A DNA stretch of 38,848 nt from a bacterium (GTDB lineage: Bacteria; Patescibacteriota; Minisyncoccia; Minisyncoccales; JAGGXC01), in the NCBI GenBank assembly GCA_021157625.1, contig JAGGWD010000001.1, positions 1-38,848 of the forward strand. The letters are read 5' to 3'. A model generated the notes under the pieces. It had not been told where the DNA came from. It ran no database searches and saw nothing but the letters and a program-made list of their open reading frames with translations. The position numbers and the translations under genes are program-made. This document shows positions 22,525-30,705 of this stretch, piece after piece; within the stretch, counting starts at the first letter, position 1; each line of letters starts with the position of its first letter.

Positions 22525-23163
22525 TCATAATTTTAGTTTTAATTCTTTATTGATTATTCCGAGACACTGCTCTGAAACTTCTTTTATTGAATTCTCTCCA
22601 TCAACCACTCTCCATCGAGAATAAATTTGTTTCTTAGCCAGATTATCATAAAAATTACACAACTCTCCCAAAAGCTTTCTATCTCTCTCGTTTCTATCTA
22701 GACTTTTCTTCTCTTTTAATTTTCTCTTAATCGAAGTAGAAGGAGAAATTTTCAGATATAAAACAAGATCAGGTTTGGGTAGTCCAAATATCTTGGCCAA
22801 ACTCAAAGCTTTTCTTTGAGAAAATCCTCTCAATCCTTGATAAGCAAGTGTAGAGGTAAAATAGCGATCTGATATCACAATCTTTCCTTCATTTAGCCAT
22901 TGATTGATTTTTTCTTTATCTTTTACAAAATCAATAAAATACAAGAGAAATTGCACAGACACAGAAAAATCATATTGACAGTGGAGATAACGATGAATCA
23001 ATCTGCCAATAGGGCCTTTGTAGTCGGGATAACATATTCTTATAACTGGTTTTTTATTTTTCTTTAAATACTCAAAGAGCCAACGACTTATACTCTCGGT
23101 ACCTGCTCCATCTATGCCTTCAAAAACAATAAATTTACCCCTTTTTTTCTTCTTCATTTTCAT
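22525..23163 (-). CDS. tmk: Thymidylate kinase with altered P-loop
   Basis: Tmk phosphorylates dTMP to dTDP. The 212-residue protein has the family frame IVFEGIDGAG at the N-terminus, the DRY motif ISDRYFTSTLAYQG near residue 100, KPDLVLYLKISP and a basic LID (KRKLKEKKSLDRNERD). The Walker A normally reads GIDGxGKT/ST; here it is GIDGAGTES, so the phosphate-binding Lys is replaced by Thr. Some thymidylate kinases with GTTT at this spot are known, so it may still be active. The -10 TGCTAAAAT ends 7 bases before the first ATG, suggesting a leaderless mRNA; a second ATG lies two codons later. Confidence 0.88.
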   Translation of the reverse strand: MKMKKKKRGKFIVFEGIDGAGTESISRWLFEYLKKNKKPVIRICYPDYKGPIGRLIHRYLHCQYDFSVSVQFLLYFIDFVKDKEKINQWLNEGKIVISDRYFTSTLAYQGLRGFSQRKALSLAKIFGLPKPDLVLYLKISPSTSIKRKLKEKKSLDRNERDRKLLGELCNFYDNLAKKQIYSRWRVVDGENSIKEVSEQCLGIINKELKLKL

Positions 23164-23221
23164 TTTTCTTATTTTAGCACATTCCCAAAAATAAAAAAGT
23201 GAACTCTCTTAACATAGTACA

Positions 23222-23250
23222 TTGTATTGAAAATATAATTTTGATAAAAT
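23222..23250 (+). promoter_or_regulatory. Glycosyltransferase operon promoter, predicted leaderless
   Basis: TTGTAT (23222-23227), a 17-base spacer ending TGA, and TAAAAT (23245-23250). The -10 ends 6 bases before the ATG at 23257, so transcription should start on the start codon. Confidence 0.55.
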
Positions 23251-23256
23251 TAATTA

Positions 23257-24861
23257 ATGACGAAGAAAACCATACTTCTTCTGATCATTGTTTTATTGAT
23301 AGCTTCCTTTTTTCGGCTATGGCAACTTAATTCAATACCGCCGGGCCTTTATCCAGATGAAGCAATTAACGCAAATGACGCGCTCCACACACTAAGAACT
23401 AACTCTCCAAGAGTTTTTTACCCAGAAAACAATGGAAGAGAGGGTTTGTTTATAAATCTCGTTGCCCTTTCTTTTTTAATTTTTGGAGCGAGTATATGGT
23501 CACTGAGAATCGTGTCAGCAATAGCTGGAATCCTTACAGTTTTTGGACTTTATCTTTTCACAAAAGAGCTTTTTAGCTCTTCTAAAATTTTTAAAAAATC
23601 CGCCGAATCTCTAGCTCTTCTTTCCTCCTTTTTTCTTGCTGTCTCTTTCTGGCATGTCAATTTTTCTCGTATAGGCTTTAGAGGAATACTTGTTCCTCTC
23701 ATTTTGGTTTTCTCTTCTTATTTCCTTACAAAGGGGTTTAGAACAAAAAAACCGCTATTTTTTATAATCTCGGGAATAATTTTTGGATTAGGATTTTATA
23801 CATACATTGCTTTTAGGCTAGCCGTTTTTTTAATTGCAGCGGTTTTCTTCCTTGAGTTCTTCCGGAACAAAGAAAAAAAACAATTAAAACAGCTGTTTGG
23901 GCTATCACTTTTGTTTCTTTTGTTTATCTTTATAACAGCTCTTCCAATAGGTATTTATTTTATAAACAATCCTGAGTATTTTGTAAGTCGGGCCGCTGGT
24001 GTTTCAATTTTTTCTCAACCAAATCTAATTAAGGCTTTTGGAGAAAGCTTGTTAAAGCATTTAGCAATGTTTAATATCCGAGGCGATGGAAATTGGCGTC
24101 ACAATATTGCTTCTCAACCAGTTCTTTTCTGGCCCGTGGGAATTTTGTTTTTAATTGGCTTATTATACTCAATGGGAGCAGCCATAAAATCAATCAAAAA
24201 CAAAGACTATCAAGAGCTTTTTCCTTACTGCTATCTGCTTAATTGGTGGTTCATAATGCTTTTGCCCGGAATTTTAACACATGAAGGAATTCCTCATTCT
24301 CTCCGATGCATCGGAGCAATTCCTCCTGTATTTGTCTTCAGCGCTTTGGGTTTGTTTTTCATCTACAATAAAACAAAACTTCTTGTTAAAATAAATTCTT
24401 GGATCCGTTTGATTCCTGTATTTGCTCTTGCATTGCTCATTCTCTCATTTGTTTTTGCTCAATACAGTAGATATTTCCTCATATGGGGCACAAGCCAAGA
24501 GGTAAAGGGAGCATTTTGCGAAAGATTTGTAGAAATTGGTAATTATCTAAATTCTCTTGACAATGATATAAAGATATATGTGATTGTGAACGAACCAGGA
24601 GTACCTGTCCCTTATCCGAATGGTATCCCTATGCCCGCTCAAACCCCTATGTTCATCGAGAGTATAAAATTTGGGAGTCCACGGGCAAGCTATCTTATAC
24701 CAGAAAATATAGACAAAATAAATCCAAACAGCAAAAAGACAATAATAGTTCCTATGAAATATGACAAAGAACTTTTTGAAGTTCTTATTAAAAAATTCCC
24801 AGAAGGAGAAATAGGAATTCAGATCCAAGAAAATATCTGGTCATATCTAATTAATTTTTAA
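23257..24861 (+). CDS. GT-C membrane glycosyltransferase (ArnT/PMT-like)
   Basis: The 534-residue protein has about ten or more transmembrane helices. Its first extracytoplasmic loop reads GLYPDEAINANDALH, with the acidic DE pair expected of GT-C enzymes that use lipid-linked sugars; NNGREGLF follows, as in the glycosyltransferase 39/DUF2029 group. A soluble C-terminal part of about 120 residues (KIYVIVNEPG, later IIVPMKYD) faces outside. It probably transfers a sugar from a polyprenyl phosphate to a surface glycan or protein; the substrate is unknown. It heads a two-gene unit with the 24869 gene, 7 bp apart. Confidence 0.82.
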   Translation: MTKKTILLLIIVLLIASFFRLWQLNSIPPGLYPDEAINANDALHTLRTNSPRVFYPENNGREGLFINLVALSFLIFGASIWSLRIVSAIAGILTVFGLYLFTKELFSSSKIFKKSAESLALLSSFFLAVSFWHVNFSRIGFRGILVPLILVFSSYFLTKGFRTKKPLFFIISGIIFGLGFYTYIAFRLAVFLIAAVFFLEFFRNKEKKQLKQLFGLSLLFLLFIFITALPIGIYFINNPEYFVSRAAGVSIFSQPNLIKAFGESLLKHLAMFNIRGDGNWRHNIASQPVLFWPVGILFLIGLLYSMGAAIKSIKNKDYQELFPYCYLLNWWFIMLLPGILTHEGIPHSLRCIGAIPPVFVFSALGLFFIYNKTKLLVKINSWIRLIPVFALALLILSFVFAQYSRYFLIWGTSQEVKGAFCERFVEIGNYLNSLDNDIKIYVIVNEPGVPVPYPNGIPMPAQTPMFIESIKFGSPRASYLIPENIDKINPNSKKTIIVPMKYDKELFEVLIKKFPEGEIGIQIQENIWSYLINF

Positions 24862-24868
24862 CAAAAAT

Positions 24869-26647
24869 ATGAGCAATAAACTAACCTATTTAATTGCATT
24901 TATACTGCTTTCTGTGTTATTCATTACAGCTTTTACAAGTTCCTTGGATGATTCCACCACAATGGATGAATTAGCTCACATTCCTGCAGGATATTCTTAT
25001 CTAATCAAAAAAGATTTCAGAATAAATCCTGAACATCCTCCATTGATTAAAGATCTGGCTGCTCTTCCGCTTTTGAGATTAAATTTAAATTTCCCTCCAG
25101 AAAACCATCCTGCCTGGCAAGGTATTAATGAACAATGGTGGCTTGGTTCTGAATTTCTTTATCATTCAGGAAATGATATTGAAAAAATTCTTTTCTGGTC
25201 ACGACTGCCAATGATTCTAATTTTGGTATTTTTAGGACTATTCCTTTTTTTGTGGACAAAACAACTGCGGGGAAACAAAGCAGCTCTCTTGGTTTTGACT
25301 ATCTTTTCCTTCTCACCTACTTTTTTGGCACATGGAAGATTGGTAACCACTGATGTGGCAGCTGCTCTTGGAGTAGTAATGGGTACTTATTTTTGGATAA
25401 AATTCCTCAAAAAACCAGACGCAAAAAACATCATATTAGCAGGTTTAATATTTGGATTAGTAATGCTTTTCAAATTCTCCGTTATTCTGCTGGTTCCTTT
25501 CTTTGCAGTGATTACCATTGTCTGGGCTATCCTAAATTCAGAAGAAAAAAAACTGAAAGAAATAATTATAGAACTGATAAGGTATGGCATCCTTGCACTG
25601 ATTGTGATGGCAATCGGAGTAGCATTTTTAATCTGGCCTGTGTATAAATTTCATACCCTCCATTATCCCTCCCAAAAACAAATATCAGATACGGAATATC
25701 TTCTTAGTTCTTCACCTATGCCAACGATAAAAAATATTTGCATTTGGATGACAAAGAATCCAATCCTGCGCCCTCTAGCACATTATCTCTTGGGACTTTT
25801 GATGGCAACTCAAAGAACAGCTGCCGGAAACACTGTCTACTTTATGGGCATGATATCTGCCAGCGGATGGTGGTATTATTTCCCTATTGTTTATTTGCTT
25901 AAGGTGCCTCTTGCTTTTCATGTTCTTAGCTTAATTGCCCTCTTCTGGGCAGTATGTGCAATAAAAGCTCCATTTTTCAAAAACCCTCTCCCGAGAATAA
26001 ACAGCTGGATAAAAAGCCATTTTACTGAGTTCTCATTGATGGTTTTTATTGCGATTTACTGGACCACTTCTTTACTGGGACATCTCAATATTGGAGTTAG
26101 ACATGTTCTTCCCACTTTTCCCTTTATCTATATGCTTGTAGTTTTGGGAATCACAGGATTACTAGATAGCGTCAGCAAAGAAAAAAGAAAATATATAACT
26201 GCCATACTTATAATTCTCGTTGGCTGGTATATAATCTCCTCTATAACTACTTGGCCCTATTATCTGTCTTATTTCAATGAAATTGGAGGCGGTAAAGAGA
26301 ACGGATATAGATTCGTAGTTGATTCAAACTATGATTGGGGACAGGATATGAAAAGATTAAAGAAATGGGTAGATGAAAACAAAATTGACAAAATCTATGT
26401 TGACTATTTTGGGGGTAGTGATGCTAAATATTATTTGCAAGAAAAGTATCGTCCTTGGCAGGGTACAAATAAACCAACAGATTTTCCAAAAGGAAATTAT
26501 TTAGCAGTCTCAGCAACTTTTCTGCAAGGAGGAAGAGGAAATCCTGTACCTGGTTTTGACCAACCTACAGGATATTATCGATGGCTTGATAAATACAAGC
26601 CAATAGCCAGAGCAGGTACTTCTATCTTTATCTACTATATAAAATAG
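24869..26647 (+). CDS. GT-C membrane glycosyltransferase (PMT/GT39 family)
   Basis: The 592-residue polytopic protein starts with a signal-like helix followed by STTMDELAHIPAGYSYL and NPEHPPLIKDLAALPL, the DE and HPP signatures of protein-mannosyltransferase-like enzymes. GHLNIGVRHVLPTFPF and a C-terminal loop with VDSNYDWGQDMKRLKKW are typical of a bacterial subgroup. It is expected to use a polyprenyl-phosphate sugar donor on the outer face of the membrane. The pair of GT-C genes suggests a surface glycosylation step; the acceptor is not evident. It ends at a hairpin shared with the convergent ftsQ. Confidence 0.85.
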   Translation: MSNKLTYLIAFILLSVLFITAFTSSLDDSTTMDELAHIPAGYSYLIKKDFRINPEHPPLIKDLAALPLLRLNLNFPPENHPAWQGINEQWWLGSEFLYHSGNDIEKILFWSRLPMILILVFLGLFLFLWTKQLRGNKAALLVLTIFSFSPTFLAHGRLVTTDVAAALGVVMGTYFWIKFLKKPDAKNIILAGLIFGLVMLFKFSVILLVPFFAVITIVWAILNSEEKKLKEIIIELIRYGILALIVMAIGVAFLIWPVYKFHTLHYPSQKQISDTEYLLSSSPMPTIKNICIWMTKNPILRPLAHYLLGLLMATQRTAAGNTVYFMGMISASGWWYYFPIVYLLKVPLAFHVLSLIALFWAVCAIKAPFFKNPLPRINSWIKSHFTEFSLMVFIAIYWTTSLLGHLNIGVRHVLPTFPFIYMLVVLGITGLLDSVSKEKRKYITAILIILVGWYIISSITTWPYYLSYFNEIGGGKENGYRFVVDSNYDWGQDMKRLKKWVDENKIDKIYVDYFGGSDAKYYLQEKYRPWQGTNKPTDFPKGNYLAVSATFLQGGRGNPVPGFDQPTGYYRWLDKYKPIARAGTSIFIYYIK

Positions 26648-26664
26648 GGCCAAAAAACGCCCTA
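26645..26664. terminator. Weak terminator between converging genes
   Basis: TAGGGC and GCCCTA pair around an 8-base loop. On the minus strand it is followed by TTTTA, so it can end ftsQ; on the plus strand no T run follows. Confidence 0.5.
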
Positions 26665-26688
26665 AAGATAAAATAATAATTTCAAAAT

Positions 26689-27492
26689 TTACTTATAAAA
26701 GATTTGATTTCCAAATCTTAAATCAATATATTCCAGATTCTTTCTCTCTTGAGGAGAAATTTTTTCTTTCAGTACTAGATCAAGGTTAAAGACCTGTCTT
26801 GAAATATCATCATCTAAATTAAAGTAAATTTCCCAACCTTCTTGAGTTAGCACATTTGCTCTTTTGCTACTGACAATTTTAATGGAACGAAGCAAAATCT
26901 CTTTTTTTTCCAATTCTTCTTCTATTTCTGCAATAAGTGAGCCTAATCCTTTTTGGATTATCGTTCTTCCTATCTTTAAATCTTTATCTCTCTCTGGAGG
27001 AACAATTTCAGGCCATTGATTTCTTTGATTTTTTACTTTTTCAAATACTACTCCTTCCTTGTCTATAAAAAAATAATTATTGTCTTTTTTAACAACTCCT
27101 ATAGGTTTTCTTTCTCGAACAGAAATGATTAACTTATCTGGAAATTGTCTTTGAATAGAAACTTCGCCGATTTGAGGAAAATAATTTAGTATTTCTTCAT
27201 CTAAACGCTCCAAATTGGCAAGAAAAATACTTCTTGAATCCCAGAATATAATTTTTTGGGGAAGATAGAGCTCTACTAAGTTTTTAATATTTTCCGTCTT
27301 TACTTTTTGGTTTCCTTTAACCTGGATTTCTTTAATTTGGAAAAGGCAATAAAAACAGACTAAGTAAAAAATTATCAAAAACGCTATCAAAAAAAGTCCA
27401 ACAGCCCAAAAGAATCGATTTTTCACAATTTGAATTTTTCTTTTTTGCCTCCATCGTTTCCTAAATTTTTTAACACTTTGACTTTTTTTCAT
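26689..27492 (-). CDS. ftsQ: Cell division protein FtsQ/DivIB
   Basis: The 267-residue protein has a basic cytoplasmic N-terminus (about 1-27), one transmembrane helix (about 29-50), a POTRA domain starting FQIKEIQVKGNQKVKTENI, and an FtsQ domain with FPDKLIISVRERKPIG and FIDKEGVVFE. FtsQ links FtsB/FtsL to the divisome. In most bacteria it is in the dcw cluster beside ftsA and ftsZ; here it stands alone, with murF nearby but on a separate transcript. AAGGA lies close before the ATG, a weak ribosome site. It is divergent from the 27526 gene, whose promoter -35 overlaps its first codons. Confidence 0.88.
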   Translation of the reverse strand: MKKSQSVKKFRKRWRQKRKIQIVKNRFFWAVGLFLIAFLIIFYLVCFYCLFQIKEIQVKGNQKVKTENIKNLVELYLPQKIIFWDSRSIFLANLERLDEEILNYFPQIGEVSIQRQFPDKLIISVRERKPIGVVKKDNNYFFIDKEGVVFEKVKNQRNQWPEIVPPERDKDLKIGRTIIQKGLGSLIAEIEEELEKKEILLRSIKIVSSKRANVLTQEGWEIYFNLDDDISRQVFNLDLVLKEKISPQERKNLEYIDLRFGNQIFYK

Positions 27493-27505
27493 AAATCCTT
27501 ATAAC
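27478..27505 (+). promoter_or_regulatory. Promoter of the 27526 gene
   Basis: TTGACT (27478-27483), 16 bases and TATAAC (27500-27505). Transcription should start near 27512, at the AAAGGAGGTG ribosome site (27511-27520). Confidence 0.75.
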
Positions 27506-27525
27506 TTATTAAAGGAGGTGGTTCT

Positions 27526-27951
27526 TTGAAATGGGAATATCCCTCAGAAGAAATAATACATATAAAGCAAGTCAAAATTGGAAAAATCAATGCAATTGTA
27601 GCTCTCTCAGGGGACTCTCAAGATTCTGAACCAGAACTAAACAATCAAGAAATTGCTAATTTTGTCAAAAGACTTTATCAAGCAACTAGTGTGCCTCTTA
27701 TTCTTCAATGGGAGATTGAAGAGTACCTAAAAGATATTCCGAAGGCCATGGTTATCCATCCGTATTCTATCAAGGAAAAAGATCTTGATACCTATGAAGT
27801 ATTATATCAAGCAAAGCAGTTCTGCAACAAATTCAAATGGAAGAATATATTACTGGTAGCCCATCCTGCTCATTTACCAAAAGCTCGACTGGCTGCCAAG
27901 CAATTGGGCTTTAGAGTTTACATCCCATACGAACTTCTCACTTATAGATAA
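27526..27951 (+). CDS. DUF218-like (YdcF/SanA fold) protein, TTG start
   Basis: The start is TTG at 27526, five bases after AAAGGAGGTG. The 141-residue protein has no signal peptide. NAIVALSGDSQD near residue 23, an 'ILLVAHPAHLPKARLAAKQL' segment (about 107-126) and a final strand resemble the DUF218 fold (YdcF, SanA, ElyC), where the middle loop reads VTSPxHMPRA. The usual ENT/ESxxT loop is poorly kept: the equivalent is KDLDTYEVLYQAK. Function is unknown; DUF218 proteins have been linked to envelope integrity. It is monocistronic with its own promoter and terminator, and the terminator overlaps the end of the convergent gene. Confidence 0.6.
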   Translation: MKWEYPSEEIIHIKQVKIGKINAIVALSGDSQDSEPELNNQEIANFVKRLYQATSVPLILQWEIEEYLKDIPKAMVIHPYSIKEKDLDTYEVLYQAKQFCNKFKWKNILLVAHPAHLPKARLAAKQLGFRVYIPYELLTYR

Positions 27952-27981
27952 GAGGTTATCAAAAACCTCTTTTCTTTTTTC
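27950..27981 (+). terminator. Intrinsic terminator of the 27526 gene
   Basis: AAGAGGT and ACCTCTT pair around an 8-base loop and are followed by TTCTTTTTTC. The stem starts in the stop codon and overlaps the last codons of the opposite-strand FemAB gene. Confidence 0.85.
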
Positions 27982-28987
27982 TTAACTTCTCAATGATCCA
28001 GTTAAACCAATATCTTGAATCCAGCACCAAATCCTGGGTTTTTACATATTCCTTTCTCCAGCCACCAAAACCTTTCTTAAACAAAGTCAATCCCCACCAT
28101 GGATGCTTCCTTGAAGCGTTATCAGGCGCAATCCCCCAAAAATTATATAGCCTACAACCTCTCCTTTTTGCTTCTTTTATTACCTCCCATTGTAAAAGAT
28201 AGGAAACAGGAATTTTTGGATATTTCAAAGAACTGGCCCCATGATGATAAAAACCAATTCCTTGCCAATAAACTATAATTGCTGAAGCAAGAATCTCGTC
28301 TCTGTATTTTCCAAAAAAGATAGAGATCTGATTGTCAGAACTAAAACACAAGAATTCTTTCTTGAAATAATTCAAAGAAAAAGGAACAAATTTGTGACGC
28401 TTCACTACCTCTTGATGAATTTCATTAAACACTTCTATGTCTTGTAATTTCTGGCTTTGATATATCTGAATATCTTTGTTTTTTAATCCCTGCCTAATTA
28501 AATAGCGAGTCGTCTTTCGCATTCCTGCTAAAAGTTCTTCTTCTGAGGATGAGATATCTAATTCCCAAGTCACTTCTGGATGCATATGAATAGGAGCTTC
28601 TCTAAATCCAATCTTCTCAAAGATTCTTATATTTTCATCATTCCTCTCGCAAATAGGACTTATTCTTATGAAACTGCATTTTTGGCTCCTGGCAAGTTTC
28701 TTCAATTCGGTCATCAAAGATACCAATACAGATTCAAGATCTTTTTTATTCAAAACAACAGGTCCGTGTGGCACAAATAAAAAAGTACCTCGTTTTGCTT
28801 TAATTCTTATCACTAAAGATTCTGCAACTAGATCATTATCTTTATACAAACCAAAACGCCATATTTTATGGCCCATTGCTTTTTGGAACTCTCCCCAATT
28901 CCAACTCTGAAGAAATGTTTTCTCCTCAACATTAAAAAGAAATCTCTCCCATTCATCTTTATTTTCTATTTCCTTTATTTCAAACAT
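27959..28987 (-). CDS. FemAB-family peptidyl/aminoacyl transferase
   Basis: The 342-residue protein belongs to the FemABX branch of GNAT-fold enzymes that add amino acids to lipid II or related acceptors from aminoacyl-tRNA. The first half has FLQSWNWGEFQKAMG and FVPHGPVV; the second has VKRHKFVPFSLNYFKKEF, 'ASAIIVYWQGIGFYHHGASS' and YNFWGIAP, all usual in this family. The long paired-helix insertion of Staphylococcus FemA is not obvious, so it is closer to FemX. It may build peptidoglycan cross-bridges, in line with ftsQ and murF nearby. It lies downstream of the DegT gene on the same strand, 71 bp apart. Confidence 0.85.
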   Translation of the reverse strand: MFEIKEIENKDEWERFLFNVEEKTFLQSWNWGEFQKAMGHKIWRFGLYKDNDLVAESLVIRIKAKRGTFLFVPHGPVVLNKKDLESVLVSLMTELKKLARSQKCSFIRISPICERNDENIRIFEKIGFREAPIHMHPEVTWELDISSSEEELLAGMRKTTRYLIRQGLKNKDIQIYQSQKLQDIEVFNEIHQEVVKRHKFVPFSLNYFKKEFLCFSSDNQISIFFGKYRDEILASAIIVYWQGIGFYHHGASSLKYPKIPVSYLLQWEVIKEAKRRGCRLYNFWGIAPDNASRKHPWWGLTLFKKGFGGWRKEYVKTQDLVLDSRYWFNWIIEKLRKKKRGF

Positions 28988-29058
28988 TTTCTATAGCTCC
29001 AGAAAATAAATGAAGGTTGATTTAAGCATTAAGCTTTCCAAAGAAGCATTTTAATATT

Positions 29059-30324
29059 CTACATCTTTTTGAGCAGCTTTGCTATTCGTCTCGCATCTTC
29101 TTCAGAAATATTTATGTGGGTAGGTAAATTAATTATTCTTTTTGCTATATCCTCTGCGTTTTTGCACTCTCCCACCCTATATCTCATTTTCTCCAAATCA
29201 GTATCAGGAGGTACAATAGGAGTTTTTCGCCAACCATCGTCTAGTAGAATTTTTTTCTTTCTGGCTTCTCTCAAGATCTTATCTGTATCTTGGCCTTTCT
29301 TTATTAAGATTGGAAATCTCATAAAAATCCTTTTCGTGCCTTTCAGGCCTTCTTGAAATTCAAATCTATCCCTAAGTTCCTCTATATATATCTTAGCAAT
29401 TTTCTCTCTGTGATTGTTAAACTTCTCTAATTTCCTAAATTGATTAAGTGCCAAAATAGCTAAGGCATTAGGAAATTTCTTAGGAAAGTAAGAGGTAAGT
29501 TTCCCTCTTTTCTCTTCTTTGGAAACTGCCTTTGATAAAACCATTGTTAACTGAAGCGTATTTAAGATAATTTTACCAAAAGAAGGAAAGCGATAGGCGG
29601 GCAAGACCAAGTAATTTACCAAAACGGGATGGAGCAGTTGCTGAAGAATCCAAGATGACAGAGGAAAACTACATTTTTTCTGAAAATCCCTCACCTTTTT
29701 TCCTATTTCTGGATCATTGCTCACCACCATCCCTCCATAAACCGAAGAAATTATTTTATCTCTGCCAAAGCTAAAGAAAGCAGCTTTTCCAAACGTTCCT
29801 ACTTTTTTTCCTTTATACTCTGCGCCCAAGGAGTGAGCACAATCTTCGATTAAAATTAATTTATTTTTGTCGCATATTTTCAGAACCTCATCCATCCGTG
29901 CTGGCTGTCCAAAAGTATGCTGAACTACCACTACTTTGCTTCTCTCTGTAATTTTGTTTGCTAGATCTTCTGGATCTAAATTGAAACTCCTATCACAATC
30001 TACAAAAACAGGCCTTAGACCAAAATAAAGAATTGGGTTTACAGCAGCATTGCAAGTAAAAGCCTGAAGCAAAACTTCATCTCCTTCTTTTAGATCTAAA
30101 GACTTCAAAATAGCCAAAAAAGCTGACCTTCCACTATTAAAAGATACTGCTTCTTTTGCTTCAAAATAATTTTTAAATTCCTGCTCCAGAACAGAAATCT
30201 CTCCTCCTTTTCTCCACTTTCCCGGAGAAAAGATTAACTTCAATGCCAACTTTATATCATCTTCTTCGGTATTAGGAGAAAGAGAGATTGAAATAGGATA
30301 GGTGTTGAAAATTTTAAATTTCAT
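29059..30324 (-). CDS. DegT/DnrJ/EryC1/StrS-type PLP aminotransferase
   Basis: The 421-residue protein is a fold-type I PLP enzyme of the sugar aminotransferase family. FNSGRSAFLAIL (about 62-73) binds the phosphate, VQHTFGQPARMDEV and LIEDCAHSLGAEYKGKKVG follow, and the internal aldimine Lys is K190 in SFGRDK. Members convert nucleotide keto-sugars to amino sugars for surface glycans; the SFGRDK-I-S-S-V-YGG variant is common in CPR genomes and its substrate is not assigned. It is divergent from the 30352 gene, whose promoter overlaps its first codons. Confidence 0.86.
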   Translation of the reverse strand: MKFKIFNTYPISISLSPNTEEDDIKLALKLIFSPGKWRKGGEISVLEQEFKNYFEAKEAVSFNSGRSAFLAILKSLDLKEGDEVLLQAFTCNAAVNPILYFGLRPVFVDCDRSFNLDPEDLANKITERSKVVVVQHTFGQPARMDEVLKICDKNKLILIEDCAHSLGAEYKGKKVGTFGKAAFFSFGRDKIISSVYGGMVVSNDPEIGKKVRDFQKKCSFPLSSWILQQLLHPVLVNYLVLPAYRFPSFGKIILNTLQLTMVLSKAVSKEEKRGKLTSYFPKKFPNALAILALNQFRKLEKFNNHREKIAKIYIEELRDRFEFQEGLKGTKRIFMRFPILIKKGQDTDKILREARKKKILLDDGWRKTPIVPPDTDLEKMRYRVGECKNAEDIAKRIINLPTHINISEEDARRIAKLLKKM

Positions 30325-30332
30325 GATATACT
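30305..30332 (+). promoter_or_regulatory. Promoter of the 30352 gene
   Basis: TTGAAA (30305-30310), 16 bases ending TGA, and TATACT (30327-30332), an extended -10. Transcription should start near 30339, just before the GAGGTGG ribosome site (30341-30347). It overlaps the start of the opposite-strand aminotransferase gene. Confidence 0.7.
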
Positions 30333-30351
30333 CAACAAATGAGGTGGTAAT

Positions 30352-30654
30352 TTGACAAATAAATACATCCAGAAAACGAAGGATTTATTAAGAATAGGTA
30401 TCAAAAGACTATTGGATCTAGTCGCAATAATGGTAGGAGCAATATTTTTCTTTATTGGATGCATGGCTCTTTATGTATGGAATCCACTTATATTCTCGGC
30501 CATCACAAGAGGAATAATCGGAGCAATACTAACTGGCATAATAGCAGGTCTTTGTTTTGTGAGCTTAGGGGTCTGTTATGAGACAGCAATAACAGTAAGC
30601 TTTTTGCTAGCTCTTATCGTTTTCTTATTCTACCAGTTCTCCAGGATGAAGTAG
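30352..30654 (+). CDS. Small membrane protein, TTG start
   Basis: The start is TTG at 30352, five bases after GAGGTGGTAA. The 100-residue product has a basic N-terminus (TNKYIQKTKDLLRIGIKRLL) and three transmembrane helices (about 22-45, 52-70 and 74-95), with Gly/Ala packing motifs such as GIIGAILTGIIAG. No family is recognised. It has its own promoter and a strong terminator and sits between two opposite-strand genes. Confidence 0.65.
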   Translation: MTNKYIQKTKDLLRIGIKRLLDLVAIMVGAIFFFIGCMALYVWNPLIFSAITRGIIGAILTGIIAGLCFVSLGVCYETAITVSFLLALIVFLFYQFSRMK

Positions 30655-30678
30655 AACTTCAAAAATAATCTTTTTGAG

Positions 30679-30705
30679 AGAGGCTTTGAATAAGCCTCTT
30701 TTTTA
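30679..30705 (+). terminator. Intrinsic terminator of the 30352 gene
   Basis: AGAGGCTT, TGAAT, AAGCCTCT is followed by a run of six Ts. It ends directly before the stop codon of the convergent murF. Confidence 0.92.

Noticed and set aside
28988-29058. Possible regulatory repeat (AAGCATT twice) between the DegT and FemAB genes
   Set aside because: Short, AT-rich and compatible with chance.
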